Origin: Chitinophaga sp. LS1
GTDB lineage: Bacteria > Bacteroidota > Bacteroidia > Chitinophagales > Chitinophagaceae
NCBI RefSeq assembly: GCF_034274695.1
Contig: NZ_CP128362.1
Location: 6,078,501 to 6,142,500 of the forward strand
Length of the DNA stretch: 64,000 nucleotides
Direction: 5' to 3'
Below the pieces are notes generated by a model, which saw only the letters and a list, made by a program, of their open reading frames with translations, did no database searches and had not been told where the DNA came from. Both the position numbers and the translations under genes were made by a program. This document shows positions 44,510 to 53,380 of this stretch, piece by piece (within the stretch, counting starts at the first letter, position 1; the number at the start of each line of letters is the position of its first letter).

Positions 44510-44540
44510 GACGCCCTGGGACCAGATGGCCCAGGGCGTC
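44510..44540. terminator. GC-rich hairpin after ychF
   Basis: 11-bp perfect arms GACGCCCTGGG and CCCAGGGCGTC (44510-44520, 44530-44540). It lies 45 bases past the ychF stop. The only T-run (TTTT) is on the plus-strand side, so it is a poor intrinsic terminator for ychF; a transcript-end stabiliser is also possible. Confidence 0.5.
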
Positions 44541-44584
44541 TTTTGTTGTAACCCTCATCGGCCCTAAAAGCCGTGAAGCATCTT

Positions 44585-45688
44585 TTATACATTAAAACGG
44601 AAGTGCATAACATCACCATCCTCTACGATATACTCTTTACCTTCAATTCTAAAGCGGCCGTTATCTCTGGCAGCTGCTTCTGAACCATATTTAACATAAT
44701 CATCATAAGCAATTACTTCCGCTTTGATGAAACCTTTTTCGAAATCCGTGTGGATCACGCTCGCTGCCTGTGGAGCTTTCCAGCCTTTATGGATGGTCCA
44801 TGCCCTTACTTCCTGCACACCCGCTGTGAAGTAGGTGATCAGTTCCAGCAGGTTGTAAGCAGAACGGATCAGGCGGTTCAGACCTGGCTCAGTCAGGCTG
44901 TATTCAGAAAGGAACAGTTCCTTGTCTGCCGGATCTTCCATTTCAGAGATCTGTGCTTCGATGGTATTGTTCATCACGATCACCTGTGCGCCTTCGGCTT
45001 TAACACCTTCCTGCAGCGCCTGGGAATATTTATTGCCAGTGTGCATGCTGCCTTCGTCTACGTTAGCTACATACAGCACTGGTTTTGCTGTCAGCAGGAA
45101 CAGGTCTGCAATAGCAACACTGTCTTCCTTGCTCAGACCCAGTTCACGGATATTTTTACCTTTTTCCAGGTGTTCCTGGCATTGTTTCAGGATTTCGTAT
45201 TCTTTCTTTGCTTTCGGATCACCACCGGTCTTCGCCATCTTTTCAGTACGGGCGATTTTCTTTTCCACACTTTCCAGGTCTTTCAGCTGAAGCTCGGTAT
45301 CGATGATTTCCTTGTCGCCGATCGGGTTGATCGCACCTTCCTCACGGAGGATGTTGTCATCTTCGAAACAACGGATCACGTGCACGATGGCGTCTACCTC
45401 ACGGATATTGGCGAGGAACTTGTTTCCCAGACCTTCACCTTTACTGGCACCTTTTACCAGACCGGCGATGTCTACAAATTCAATGGTAGTAGGTACAATT
45501 CTGTTTGGGTTTACCAGTTCTGCCAGTTTACTCAGTCTGGTATCCGGTACATCCACCAGTCCTACGTTAGGTTCAATAGTACAAAAACGGTAGTTGCTAG
45601 CCTGCGCTTTTGCGCTGTTGCTTACCGCATTAAATAATGTCGATTTTCCCACATTCGGTAATCCAACAATTCCTGCTTGTAACGCCAT
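44585..45688 (-). CDS. ychF: Redox-regulated ATPase YchF (Obg family)
   Basis: 367 residues. The N-terminal P-loop domain has GLPNVGKSTLFNAVSN (about 7-22), switch region FVDIAGLVKGASKGEGLGN and VANVDE near the base-specificity loop; a helical insert and a C-terminal TGS domain follow (about 280-366). YchF binds ATP rather than GTP, associates with ribosomes and moderates oxidative stress responses. It is widely conserved and lies alone between the receptor operon and a divergent SpmA-SpmB gene. Confidence 0.96.
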   Translation of the reverse strand: MALQAGIVGLPNVGKSTLFNAVSNSAKAQASNYRFCTIEPNVGLVDVPDTRLSKLAELVNPNRIVPTTIEFVDIAGLVKGASKGEGLGNKFLANIREVDAIVHVIRCFEDDNILREEGAINPIGDKEIIDTELQLKDLESVEKKIARTEKMAKTGGDPKAKKEYEILKQCQEHLEKGKNIRELGLSKEDSVAIADLFLLTAKPVLYVANVDEGSMHTGNKYSQALQEGVKAEGAQVIVMNNTIEAQISEMEDPADKELFLSEYSLTEPGLNRLIRSAYNLLELITYFTAGVQEVRAWTIHKGWKAPQAASVIHTDFEKGFIKAEVIAYDDYVKYGSEAAARDNGRFRIEGKEYIVEDGDVMHFRFNV

Positions 45689-45777
45689 TTTTTTAAAAAA
45701 TTTGCGCGAAGATAGTATTTTTTTAACTTAATTAAGAAGTTTTGCCATCCGGCCTCTTCTGCGCTAAAGAAGCCATC

Positions 45778-45808
45778 TTGCAGCCGGGTAAAAAATTTAT
45801 TACATTTA
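45778..45808 (+). promoter_or_regulatory. Promoter of the SpmA-SpmB gene
   Basis: TTG at 45778-45780, 20 bases, TACATTTA at 45801-45808 (one mismatch to TAnnTTTG). Start codon about 30 bases further on. Confidence 0.55.
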
Positions 45809-45838
45809 CCGGATTACTTATATAACCAATCTAAATTC

Positions 45839-47077
45839 ATGGCTTTAAACTACGTCTGGCTGGCTTTTTTCCTGGTTTCTTTTGTGGTGGCACTCTTTAA
45901 ACTGATCGTTTTGGGAGATACCGCTGTGTTCTCTACCGTTATGACAAGCATGTTCGACAGTGCCAAAACCGGGGCCGAAATCTCACTGGGTCTGGCCGGA
46001 ATCATGACCTTCTGGCTGGGAATGATGAAAGTGGGTGAAAAAGCTGGCATGATTGAAGTGTTTGCCAAAGCCGTAACACCCTTCTTCTCGAAACTGTTTC
46101 CATCTATTCCAAAGGGCAATCCTGCCATGGGATCCATGCTCATGAACTTTAGTGCCAACGCACTGGGACTGGACAATGCCGCTACTCCCCTTGGCCTGAA
46201 AGCCATGAAGCAGCTACAGGAGATCAATAAAGAAGAAGATACTGCCAGCGATGCCCAGATCATGTTCCTGGTGCTCAACACCGCTGGGATCACGCTTATT
46301 CCTACATCAGTGATCGCTATCCGGCTGGCACAACATGCTGCCAACCCTGCGGATATCTTCATTCCTACCCTGATTGGTACACTCATCTCCTTCATATCGG
46401 GTATGATTGCCGTAGCCATCTACCAGCGTCTCAATCTCTTCAAATTGCCCGTATTGATATTTCTGGGCATCTTCGGCGGCTTACTGGCTATCTTATATTA
46501 TGCCATGCATAACCTGCCCGCCGAGCAAATAGCGACTTATACAAGCTTAATTGGCGGACTGGTGATCTTTTCGATCATTGTATCCTTCCTGACCCTGGGA
46601 TTGATCAAAAAAGTAAATGTCTACGATGTATTTATTGAAGGGGCGAAAGAAGGTTTTCAGACTTCCGTAATGATCATTCCTTACCTCGTGGCCATGCTGG
46701 TAGGTATCAGCGCCTTCCGCGCTACCGGGTGCCTGGATTATGTAACAAATGGCATTGGAGCTGTAGTTGCCTGGATGGGTCTGAATACTGATTTCGTACC
46801 TGTACTGCCTGTCGGCATCATGAAGACTTTCAGTGGTGGCGCAGCGCGGGGCCTGATGGTTGATACGATTGTACACTATGGTGTAGATTCCTTCCAGGGC
46901 AAACTGGCCAGTGTAATTCAGGGTTCTACAGAAACTACCTTTTATATATTAGCCGTATACTTCGGATCCGTAAATATCAAAAAGACCAGATACGCCCTTA
47001 CCTGTGGGCTGATTGCAGATGTAGTTGGCCTCATAGGCGCCATTATTATCGGCTACATTTTCTTCTGGCATAAATAA
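45839..47077 (+). CDS. Nucleoside-recognition membrane protein, SpmA-SpmB fusion
   Basis: 412 residues with about ten hydrophobic segments. The first half carries the SpmA-type signature (GLAGIMTFWLGMMKVGEKAG, NFSANALGLDNAATPLGLKA), the second the SpmB-type one (EGAKEGFQTSVMIIPYLVAM). In spore formers these are two proteins of spore maturation; in Bacteroidota a fused form is common and has no link to spores. Gate-like domains suggest transport of a small molecule, unknown. The next gene begins 50 bases downstream, same strand. Confidence 0.85.
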   Translation: MALNYVWLAFFLVSFVVALFKLIVLGDTAVFSTVMTSMFDSAKTGAEISLGLAGIMTFWLGMMKVGEKAGMIEVFAKAVTPFFSKLFPSIPKGNPAMGSMLMNFSANALGLDNAATPLGLKAMKQLQEINKEEDTASDAQIMFLVLNTAGITLIPTSVIAIRLAQHAANPADIFIPTLIGTLISFISGMIAVAIYQRLNLFKLPVLIFLGIFGGLLAILYYAMHNLPAEQIATYTSLIGGLVIFSIIVSFLTLGLIKKVNVYDVFIEGAKEGFQTSVMIIPYLVAMLVGISAFRATGCLDYVTNGIGAVVAWMGLNTDFVPVLPVGIMKTFSGGAARGLMVDTIVHYGVDSFQGKLASVIQGSTETTFYILAVYFGSVNIKKTRYALTCGLIADVVGLIGAIIIGYIFFWHK

Positions 47078-47127
47078 ACCTTATTTACTATCTTACCGGC
47101 ACCACCACGAACGAAAAAACCTTATGC

Positions 47128-48324
47128 ATGCTTACTAAGAAAATCCACGAAGACTGGATCGCTGTCATCATAGCGTTCCTCTCAATTGCCGTTATTACCT
47201 TTGGTCTCAAGCCTTTTTTCGGAACCGTGATCCTGACCAAAACCGCATCGGGTTTTATATGGGTAGCCGCCAGCCTGTTCATAGCGAAAGTACTTATCCG
47301 CAGTACGGCGGACTTTATAAAATTACTTCCCGCATTATTAGTGATTGTATTAATTACGCTTATGGCACAGATCGTGGCGAACACCGCATTCATGAAGTCT
47401 TACGGCATAGAAGTGGTACTCTTCAGCCTTATTCTCGGGTTAATCATCAGCAATACGATCGGTGTACCTGGCTGGTTAAAACCTGCTATTCAAACGGAAC
47501 TTTATATCAAAATAGGATTGGTATTATTAGGTTGTACCGTCCTGTTCCAGGATATCGTCAAAGCCGGCGCTTTGGGTATTATTCAATCCGTAGCCGTCGT
47601 ATTTACTGTCTGGTATTTCAGCTTTTGGGTATGTAAGAAATTAGGGCTGGATGATGAATTCAGGATGATGATATCCAGTGCAGTGTCTATCTGTGGGGTA
47701 TCTGCAGCCATTGCCACTGCTGGAGCGATTGAGGGAGATAACAAGAAACTATCCCATGTCATTTCACTGGTATTGATTGTCGCCATTCCGATGATGCTTT
47801 TTATGCCTTACATCGCCAAGTGGGCAGGCATGTCTCCAGCTGTAGCGGGTGCGTGGCTGGGAGGTACCATCGATACTTCCGGTGCAGTTGTAGCTGCGGG
47901 TACCATGCTGGGTGAAGAAGCCCTGAAATATGCCACCCTGGTAAAGTTCTCGCAGAATGTATTATTAGGATTAGCAGCGTTTTTTATCTCTTTATACTGG
48001 TCTTATTCCAAAAAAGATGCGAACTACGAAAAGCCAACATTGAGAACCATCTGGGAGCGCTTCCCTAAATTCGTGTTAGGTTTTATCCTCGCTTCCCTCC
48101 TTTTCTCCTTTGCCCTCAGCCCTATGCTGGTGACAACCATCAAGGGTAGCATCAAGGAATTACAAACTTACTGGTTTGCCTTAGCCTTCACCTGCATAGG
48201 GCTGGAAACAAAGTTCACTGACATTTTCAGTATGGAAAGAGGACGCCCGGCTATGGCTTTCATCATTGCACAGGTGTTCAATATCTTCTTTACACTGGGT
48301 ATTGCTTACCTCGTGTTTGGTTAA
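47128..48324 (+). CDS. YeiH-family putative sulfate exporter/transporter
   Basis: 398 residues with about eleven membrane segments. The family pattern is seen in LILGLIISNTIGVPGW, IKIGLVLLGCTVLF, SSAVSICGVSAAIA, WLGGTIDTSGAVVAAG and the final FTCIGLETKF. YeiH proteins (UPF0324) are proposed to export sulfate or sulfonate-derived anions, though substrates are uncertain. It follows the SpmA-SpmB gene and probably shares its transcript. Its stop codon overlaps the end of the convergent gene at 48321. Confidence 0.85.
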   Translation: MLTKKIHEDWIAVIIAFLSIAVITFGLKPFFGTVILTKTASGFIWVAASLFIAKVLIRSTADFIKLLPALLVIVLITLMAQIVANTAFMKSYGIEVVLFSLILGLIISNTIGVPGWLKPAIQTELYIKIGLVLLGCTVLFQDIVKAGALGIIQSVAVVFTVWYFSFWVCKKLGLDDEFRMMISSAVSICGVSAAIATAGAIEGDNKKLSHVISLVLIVAIPMMLFMPYIAKWAGMSPAVAGAWLGGTIDTSGAVVAAGTMLGEEALKYATLVKFSQNVLLGLAAFFISLYWSYSKKDANYEKPTLRTIWERFPKFVLGFILASLLFSFALSPMLVTTIKGSIKELQTYWFALAFTCIGLETKFTDIFSMERGRPAMAFIIAQVFNIFFTLGIAYLVFG

Positions 48325-48614
48325 TCATATTTTTCCATCTTGTCGTCGATGTATACATCTGCGTCTTTTTTGATCTGCATTTTGATGTAGCACAATAGCT
48401 GTGATGCACCGGCAGTGAAGCATACTTCCTGTGCCTGACGTACCACCGCCATTACTTCATCATACTTCCCTTCTATCACAGTTTCAAACGGACATACCCG
48501 GTACTTGAGGCCAGAGTTGTGAATGACAGCAATGGCCTCATCTACTGTTGCATAAACCTTGTCTGACGGTACTGTAGGCAGGATCTGTAAAGCTACGTTA
48601 ATCGTGTGTTCCAT
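48321..48614 (-). CDS. Thiamine-binding-type protein (MTH1187/YkoF-like)
   Basis: 97 residues from the ATG at 48614; an ATG at 48626 would add four. The small ferredoxin-like fold of PF01910 is suggested by INVALQILPT, VDEAIAVIHNSGLKYRVCPFETVIEG and the closing segment KMQIKKDADVY. Such proteins bind thiamine or a related compound. The start overlaps the stop of the upstream GNAT-nitrilase gene by one base (TAATG), so translation is coupled. The far end overlaps the stop of yeiH by three bases with no terminator between. Confidence 0.8.
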   Translation of the reverse strand: MEHTINVALQILPTVPSDKVYATVDEAIAVIHNSGLKYRVCPFETVIEGKYDEVMAVVRQAQEVCFTAGASQLLCYIKMQIKKDADVYIDDKMEKYD

Positions 48615-50131
48615 TATTTTTTCCATTTTACTTCGTAAAGATCTTTTCGTATATCCTTTTTGGTCTGCACGCTTCCAAAGGCATGCAATTCCTTTAATAA
48701 TACCAGGTCGACATCTGCAATCACCACCATTTCTGTATTAGTGGTCGCATCTGCTTTAACCCCTGTTACAGGAAATGCAAAGTCAGAAGGGGTTAATACT
48801 GCACTCTGTGCATATTGCAGATCCATGTTATTCACCTTGGGCAGATTACCTACACAACCCGCTATGGCTACATAACATTCATTCTCGATGGCACGTGCCT
48901 GTGCACAGAATCGTACCCTGTTGAAAGCATGCTGAGTATCTGTGAGAAAAGGTACGAACAGGATCTGCATCCCCTCTTCTGCCAGTATACGGGATGGTTC
49001 AGGGAATTCTACATCGTAACAGATCTGTATCCCAATTTTTCCACAATCTGTATCAAAAGTTTTCAGTTCATTCCCCCCTTTGATTCCCCATGCATACACC
49101 TCGCTCGGTGTAGGATGAATTTTGATATAATGATCAAAGGTACCATCCCTGCGACAGAGGTAAGAAATATTATACAGTGCATCCTCAATCAGGATCGGCA
49201 TACTACCTGTAATAATATTTACATTGTATGCCACTGCCTTACCTACAAACCAGTTCCTGATCTCCTCTGTGTATTTCGCCACACCCCTGATGGCCTGTGC
49301 AGAATCCATCTGGCTAAATTCTGCCATCAATGGGGCGTTGAACAATTCAGGGAAAACCACAAAGTCAGACCCATAATCGCTCACGGCATCAATGAAATAT
49401 TCTACCTGTTGCAGGAAACCATCCAGGCTGCCATAGTCCCTCATCTGCCATTGCACCAACCCGATACGCACAGTAGATTTATTATAACGAACGGTATCAT
49501 TATCCTTTTCATAGTAGATATTATACCATTGTAATAGCGTAGCGAATCCTCTGCTGGCTTCATCATTCGGCAGGTAATTCTTTAATATTTTCTTTACTAA
49601 AAAGTCGTTGGAGAATTGAAAGGTCAGGGTAGGATCATATATTTCTTTATCCTTAACTTTCTCGATATACTCACGGGGAGTGAGCTGATCCGCATATTTC
49701 TCATAATTCGGAATACGGCCACCGGCTACTATACCTCTCAGGTTCAGCCGCTCACAAAGGTTCTTGCGGGCGTCATACAAACGTCTGGCCAGTCGCTTGC
49801 CCCTGTAATCAGGATGTACAAACACTTCGATACCATATAAGATATCCCCTTTGGGAGTGTGGGTACTGAAAGTATAATACCCTGTGATCTGCTCATAGGT
49901 GTGCTCATCCCCAAATTTGCCATAATCCACGATAATGGATAAGGCACAGCCCACTATCTTCTCATTCACAGTGATGGCAATCTGCCCCTCCGGAAATATC
50001 TCAATGAGCCTGCGGAGCGTGGGTTCCCGCCAGTAACTGCCTGCCATATCTGGGTAGGCCCTCAACATAGACTCCTTCAAATCGATATAATCCTCTGCGG
50101 TCAATTGCCTGATTTCTACAGTTTCTGACAT
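48614..50131 (-). CDS. Fusion of GNAT acetyltransferase and carbon-nitrogen hydrolase
   Basis: 505 residues. The first 200 form a GNAT domain (LTAEDYIDLKESMLRAYPDM; acetyl-CoA loop HPDYRGKRLARRLYDARK). Residues about 220-490 form a nitrilase-superfamily domain with the Glu in FPELFNAPL, the Lys in YIKIHPTPSE and the Cys in IQICYDVEFPE. The GNAT domain N-acylates an amine, and the hydrolase may release or repair an amide; the real substrate is unknown. The same fusion is common in Bacteroidota and other phyla. It is followed, with coupled translation, by the thiamine-binding-type gene. Confidence 0.92.
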   Translation of the reverse strand: MSETVEIRQLTAEDYIDLKESMLRAYPDMAGSYWREPTLRRLIEIFPEGQIAITVNEKIVGCALSIIVDYGKFGDEHTYEQITGYYTFSTHTPKGDILYGIEVFVHPDYRGKRLARRLYDARKNLCERLNLRGIVAGGRIPNYEKYADQLTPREYIEKVKDKEIYDPTLTFQFSNDFLVKKILKNYLPNDEASRGFATLLQWYNIYYEKDNDTVRYNKSTVRIGLVQWQMRDYGSLDGFLQQVEYFIDAVSDYGSDFVVFPELFNAPLMAEFSQMDSAQAIRGVAKYTEEIRNWFVGKAVAYNVNIITGSMPILIEDALYNISYLCRRDGTFDHYIKIHPTPSEVYAWGIKGGNELKTFDTDCGKIGIQICYDVEFPEPSRILAEEGMQILFVPFLTDTQHAFNRVRFCAQARAIENECYVAIAGCVGNLPKVNNMDLQYAQSAVLTPSDFAFPVTGVKADATTNTEMVVIADVDLVLLKELHAFGSVQTKKDIRKDLYEVKWKK

Positions 50132-50161
50132 GGTCTCTTCGTTTTACAGGCAATTTAAAGT

Positions 50162-50194
50162 AAAAAGGGCATATCATGACGATACACCCTTTTT
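50162..50194 (-). terminator. Terminator after the polysaccharide operon
   Basis: On the minus strand a 13-bp stem (AAAAAGGG with CCCTTTTT, inner TAT/ATA and two G-T pairs) with a 7-base loop and T-run. A second GC-rich hairpin (CCCCGC/GCGGGG, 50214-50231) stands just before it in the direction of reading. Confidence 0.75.
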
Positions 50195-50255
50195 GCGGAT
50201 TTTTCGCATATTCCCCCGCCGCTTTGCGGGGTTTTCCTCAAGTATGAGAGGAAAG

Positions 50256-51464
50256 CTATTGATTCAGTAGATCCTGAATATAGATAACCTTATTATTTTG
50301 AGTTTGTAAAAAGGCTTTATTTGCTCTGCCAATGTGCAGGAATGCTTTCACCTGTCTGATAAAAAATACTGGCAGGTAAAACAGCGCGGCTACGGTTTTC
50401 CTGTCTGTACTCATCACCGCTACGATGATCAGGAAAGACAAAGGGAACAGCACCATCGCCACTAGCCAGCCCAGCATCCACACCGGTGAGATCCAATAGT
50501 TCACTACTGCAAAAAAGGCCGCTCCCACCACCTGCAGAAACAATGGCGGACGCAGTAAATTAAAACCAAAGAATACGAGGTTAAAACTGCCACGTTTCAA
50601 TCCCGTCAGCAACACATCCCAACCGTATTTTAAATATTTAAAGTAGGCATTGATCCACCTGGTACGCTGTGTTTCCAGTGCATCGCCGCTATCAATCTTC
50701 TCATCGTATACCTTCGCTTCTTCTGCATAGGCCAGCTGTGGAATCAGTTTCACAATATCGGCCTGGATCTTCTTATCAAATCCACCCAGGAAGTTGCGAT
50801 AGATTACCTGCTTGTACAGGGCTGTTTCGATAGCAATACCCAGTCCCCATATATTGGCAGACAATCCCATTTCCATGCGCATACGCCTGTCAATGAAGTT
50901 GCTGAAATAGTTACCTGCAGCATCCAGTTGTGCATATACGCTATCGTTGTTCTTCGCCAGCATATTGGTTTGTACCGCACGGTAACCTTTATTGAAATAC
51001 CTGTTCAATACGTCGAGGTAATCAGGATGCAACAGGTTGTCTGCATCCAGTATGATCATTACATCGTGTGTAGCATCAAAATGATTGATCGCATAGTCGA
51101 TGGAACGGATTTTTGCATTTAAGGGTACTTCCGGCAGTAACACTTTTACCTGTGGATCGTCGTTGTATCCAATGTTCGCATGTTCACAGCCATCCGCTAC
51201 AACATATACTTTGAAGTGGCGGTAGGTTTGCCTGAGTACAGAATCTACAAGGGGTGGAACCAGTTGTAGATTCTTATGGGCCGTGATGATGACTGCAAAA
51301 GAATAATCTTGTGCCGGTGCTTCAGTATTCACCTTCCTGCTAGCAAAGAGGGAGCCAAAAAATTTCTTTATGCCATAAACAAGCAAAAGAATAGTTGGCT
51401 GTAGCAGGTACGCTGCCAGCAAAAGCTGTATCGCTGCAAAGCAGTAAAAAAGGATGGTCCACAT
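50256..51464 (-). CDS. Membrane glycosyltransferase, family 2
   Basis: 402 residues from the ATG at 51464, one base after the stop of the methyltransferase gene; a longer frame up to 51557 overlaps that gene and is rejected. It has an N-terminal membrane segment (2-34), a GT-A domain with metal-binding LDADN, the QRTRW form of the QxxRW motif found in processive synthases such as cellulose and hyaluronan synthase, then three to four membrane helices. It should add sugar from a nucleotide sugar at the inner membrane. It is the last gene of the operon. Confidence 0.88.
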   Translation of the reverse strand: MWTILFYCFAAIQLLLAAYLLQPTILLLVYGIKKFFGSLFASRKVNTEAPAQDYSFAVIITAHKNLQLVPPLVDSVLRQTYRHFKVYVVADGCEHANIGYNDDPQVKVLLPEVPLNAKIRSIDYAINHFDATHDVMIILDADNLLHPDYLDVLNRYFNKGYRAVQTNMLAKNNDSVYAQLDAAGNYFSNFIDRRMRMEMGLSANIWGLGIAIETALYKQVIYRNFLGGFDKKIQADIVKLIPQLAYAEEAKVYDEKIDSGDALETQRTRWINAYFKYLKYGWDVLLTGLKRGSFNLVFFGFNLLRPPLFLQVVGAAFFAVVNYWISPVWMLGWLVAMVLFPLSFLIIVAVMSTDRKTVAALFYLPVFFIRQVKAFLHIGRANKAFLQTQNNKVIYIQDLLNQ

Positions 51465-51465
51465 A

Positions 51466-52233
51466 TTAATTTGCTTTTTCCCAAACAGAAAAGAACCCAC
51501 CTGTAAAGCGGTAGGGCAATGCATCGGCGATCTTACAATCCAGCCACTGTAATGCACGTACTTTTTTAGCTACAAAAGAGAACGGGAATACATCCTCAAT
51601 AAAATTCGCTTTGCCAAAACGTACGATGCGGAAGTGGTTTTGTGTAGACAAATTTTCCAGATCCGTTTTGTTGAAAAATTGCACATGATCCAGATTATCC
51701 GCTGCCGACTGCACAGTAGTTCCTGTGTAGCCCAGCGCTTTCTTGACACCGATCACCATTCTCCATGGCCAGCTGTTTTTTTCACGCATTGCTAATACGG
51801 GGCGGGTCACAAACAATTCGCGGGGGCCGCTGCCATTTGGCACAGTCACGATGAGCACACCGTCCTGTTTCAACGACTGGTACAAAACTTTCAATAAAGA
51901 AGAAGGATCCTGCAGGTGTTCCAGTACCTCGCTACAGATGATCGCATCAAATGTATCGCCCTGTGCCACGAGCTTCTCTGCACTGATTACATCAAACCAC
52001 ACATTGGGCAATGTATTCAGAGCACGTGCACGGGCAATAGTTTGCTCGCTCACATCAATCCCCAGTACATTGAAACCCAGTTTACCCAGGTGACGGCTGA
52101 TCACACCGTTGCCACAGCCTACATCCAGCACCCTGGCATCCGCCTTTACCTTCCCTTTCAATGAGTCACTGATAAAGTCAAGCCGCTTTCTGTCAGCGAT
52201 TCTATCATATTCATATGTAATAGTAGTAGTCAT
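51466..52233 (-). CDS. SAM-dependent methyltransferase, class I
   Basis: 255 residues from the ATG at 52233 (MTTTITYEYDRIADRKRL); a longer frame begins at 52269. The SAM-binding motif VLDVGCGNGVISRHLG (about 46-61), the acidic end of strand 2 (VLGIDVSEQ) and IICSEVLEHLQDPSS are clear, of the UbiG/Methyltransf_11 type. In this setting it probably methylates a sugar, a lipid-linked precursor or a chain end. It sits between a GT4 and a membrane GT2 gene. Confidence 0.88.
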   Translation of the reverse strand: MTTTITYEYDRIADRKRLDFISDSLKGKVKADARVLDVGCGNGVISRHLGKLGFNVLGIDVSEQTIARARALNTLPNVWFDVISAEKLVAQGDTFDAIICSEVLEHLQDPSSLLKVLYQSLKQDGVLIVTVPNGSGPRELFVTRPVLAMREKNSWPWRMVIGVKKALGYTGTTVQSAADNLDHVQFFNKTDLENLSTQNHFRIVRFGKANFIEDVFPFSFVAKKVRALQWLDCKIADALPYRFTGGFFSVWEKAN

Positions 52234-52246
52234 GATTTGTATCCGG

Positions 52247-53380
52247 TTAATTTTGATGATCAAGCACATCCCTGTACAGGTCTTCTACCTGACGGGTCAT
52301 GCCTTTTGCACAATAATGCTGATTCACAGTAACAGCTGCTGCGTGCTGTACAGATGTACGTAAGGGTACATCTGTATGTAAGGTGCTGATGGCCGTAGCC
52401 AGCGCCGCAGGATCACGGACGGGAACAACCAGCCCGTTTTGCCTGTCGGTTACAATTTCTTTGGAGCCATCTACTGCTGTCACGATCACGGCCTTACGCA
52501 TGGCCATGGCTTCCAGCAGCCCGATTGGCAGCCCTTCCCAGAGGGAGGGTAAACAATAAATATCAATTGCCTGTAACAATGCCGGCACGTCGCCGCGGAA
52601 TGGCTGATATACAATATGGCTGGCAATGCCTTGTGCGGCTGCCAGTGAAACCATTTCTTCTTTCATATCCCCTTCCCCTACCACCAGCAGGGTAATGTCG
52701 CGATGTTGCTCCAATACCTTTTTAAAGGCGTAAACAAGCGTTAAAGGATCTTTTTGAATTGTAATGCGTGCAATGTACCCAATCACCGTATTTTGGGCTG
52801 GAATACCTAATTCCTGGCGAATGTTGTTTTGTGATGCGGAAGGATTGAATCTGGTCAGATCGATCCCATTATTGATCACCGTAGACCTGAAGCCTGAAAA
52901 ATGCTTCACACCTGTATCCCTGTTAGACGCAGAGACAGAGATGTTCGCCTTTGCTCCACTGGTCAGCAACCTTTCTGACCATACCCTCATCTGCTTTTGC
53001 AGAAAAGGCTGATCATCGTGAAATGACCAGCCATGGATCGTATACAATAAAGGTCGGCCACTCATGCGGGTGGGAATATACAGATTGCTGGCAGCACGTG
53101 AACCGTGTGCATGAACGATGTCAATCTGTTCTTCCTGTATAAGCGTTTTGACCCGTTTCCAGCAGGAAGGGTCAAATGCTTTCAGGGAAGGAATTACATA
53201 ATGGCGTATACCCATTTCCTGCAAACGCGTGATCATAGGTCCGTCTGTAAAAGACAGCACCACCGGCTCAAAGCGTTCTTTGTCCATGGCATCCACCAGG
53301 CTGAGTACGTGGGATTCCCCACCACCTATCAGTCCCTGGCGGATGGCCTGCAATACCTTTATTTTAGGTGTGTTGTTCAT
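52247..53380 (-). CDS. Glycosyltransferase, family 4 (GT-B)
   Basis: 377 residues. It has an N-terminal Rossmann half with GLIGGGESHVLSLVDAM and DIVHAHGSRAASN, and a C-terminal half with VIGYIARITIQKDP and the EX7E motif region PSLWEGLPIGLLEAMAMRKAV. It is a retaining glycosyltransferase that elongates a lipid-linked oligosaccharide in the cytoplasm. Its ATG overlaps the stop of the epimerase gene by one base, so translation is coupled. Confidence 0.93.
   Translation of the reverse strand: MNNTPKIKVLQAIRQGLIGGGESHVLSLVDAMDKERFEPVVLSFTDGPMITRLQEMGIRHYVIPSLKAFDPSCWKRVKTLIQEEQIDIVHAHGSRAASNLYIPTRMSGRPLLYTIHGWSFHDDQPFLQKQMRVWSERLLTSGAKANISVSASNRDTGVKHFSGFRSTVINNGIDLTRFNPSASQNNIRQELGIPAQNTVIGYIARITIQKDPLTLVYAFKKVLEQHRDITLLVVGEGDMKEEMVSLAAAQGIASHIVYQPFRGDVPALLQAIDIYCLPSLWEGLPIGLLEAMAMRKAVIVTAVDGSKEIVTDRQNGLVVPVRDPAALATAISTLHTDVPLRTSVQHAAAVTVNQHYCAKGMTRQVEDLYRDVLDHQN

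Noticed and set aside
44750..45637. Open frame of 295 codons on the plus strand within ychF
   Set aside because: Antisense shadow of a highly conserved gene, with a Phe- and Gln-rich composition and no known motif.
45850..46419. Minus-strand frame of 189 codons within the SpmA-SpmB gene
   Set aside because: Antisense of a gene with clear membrane-protein motifs; no independent support.
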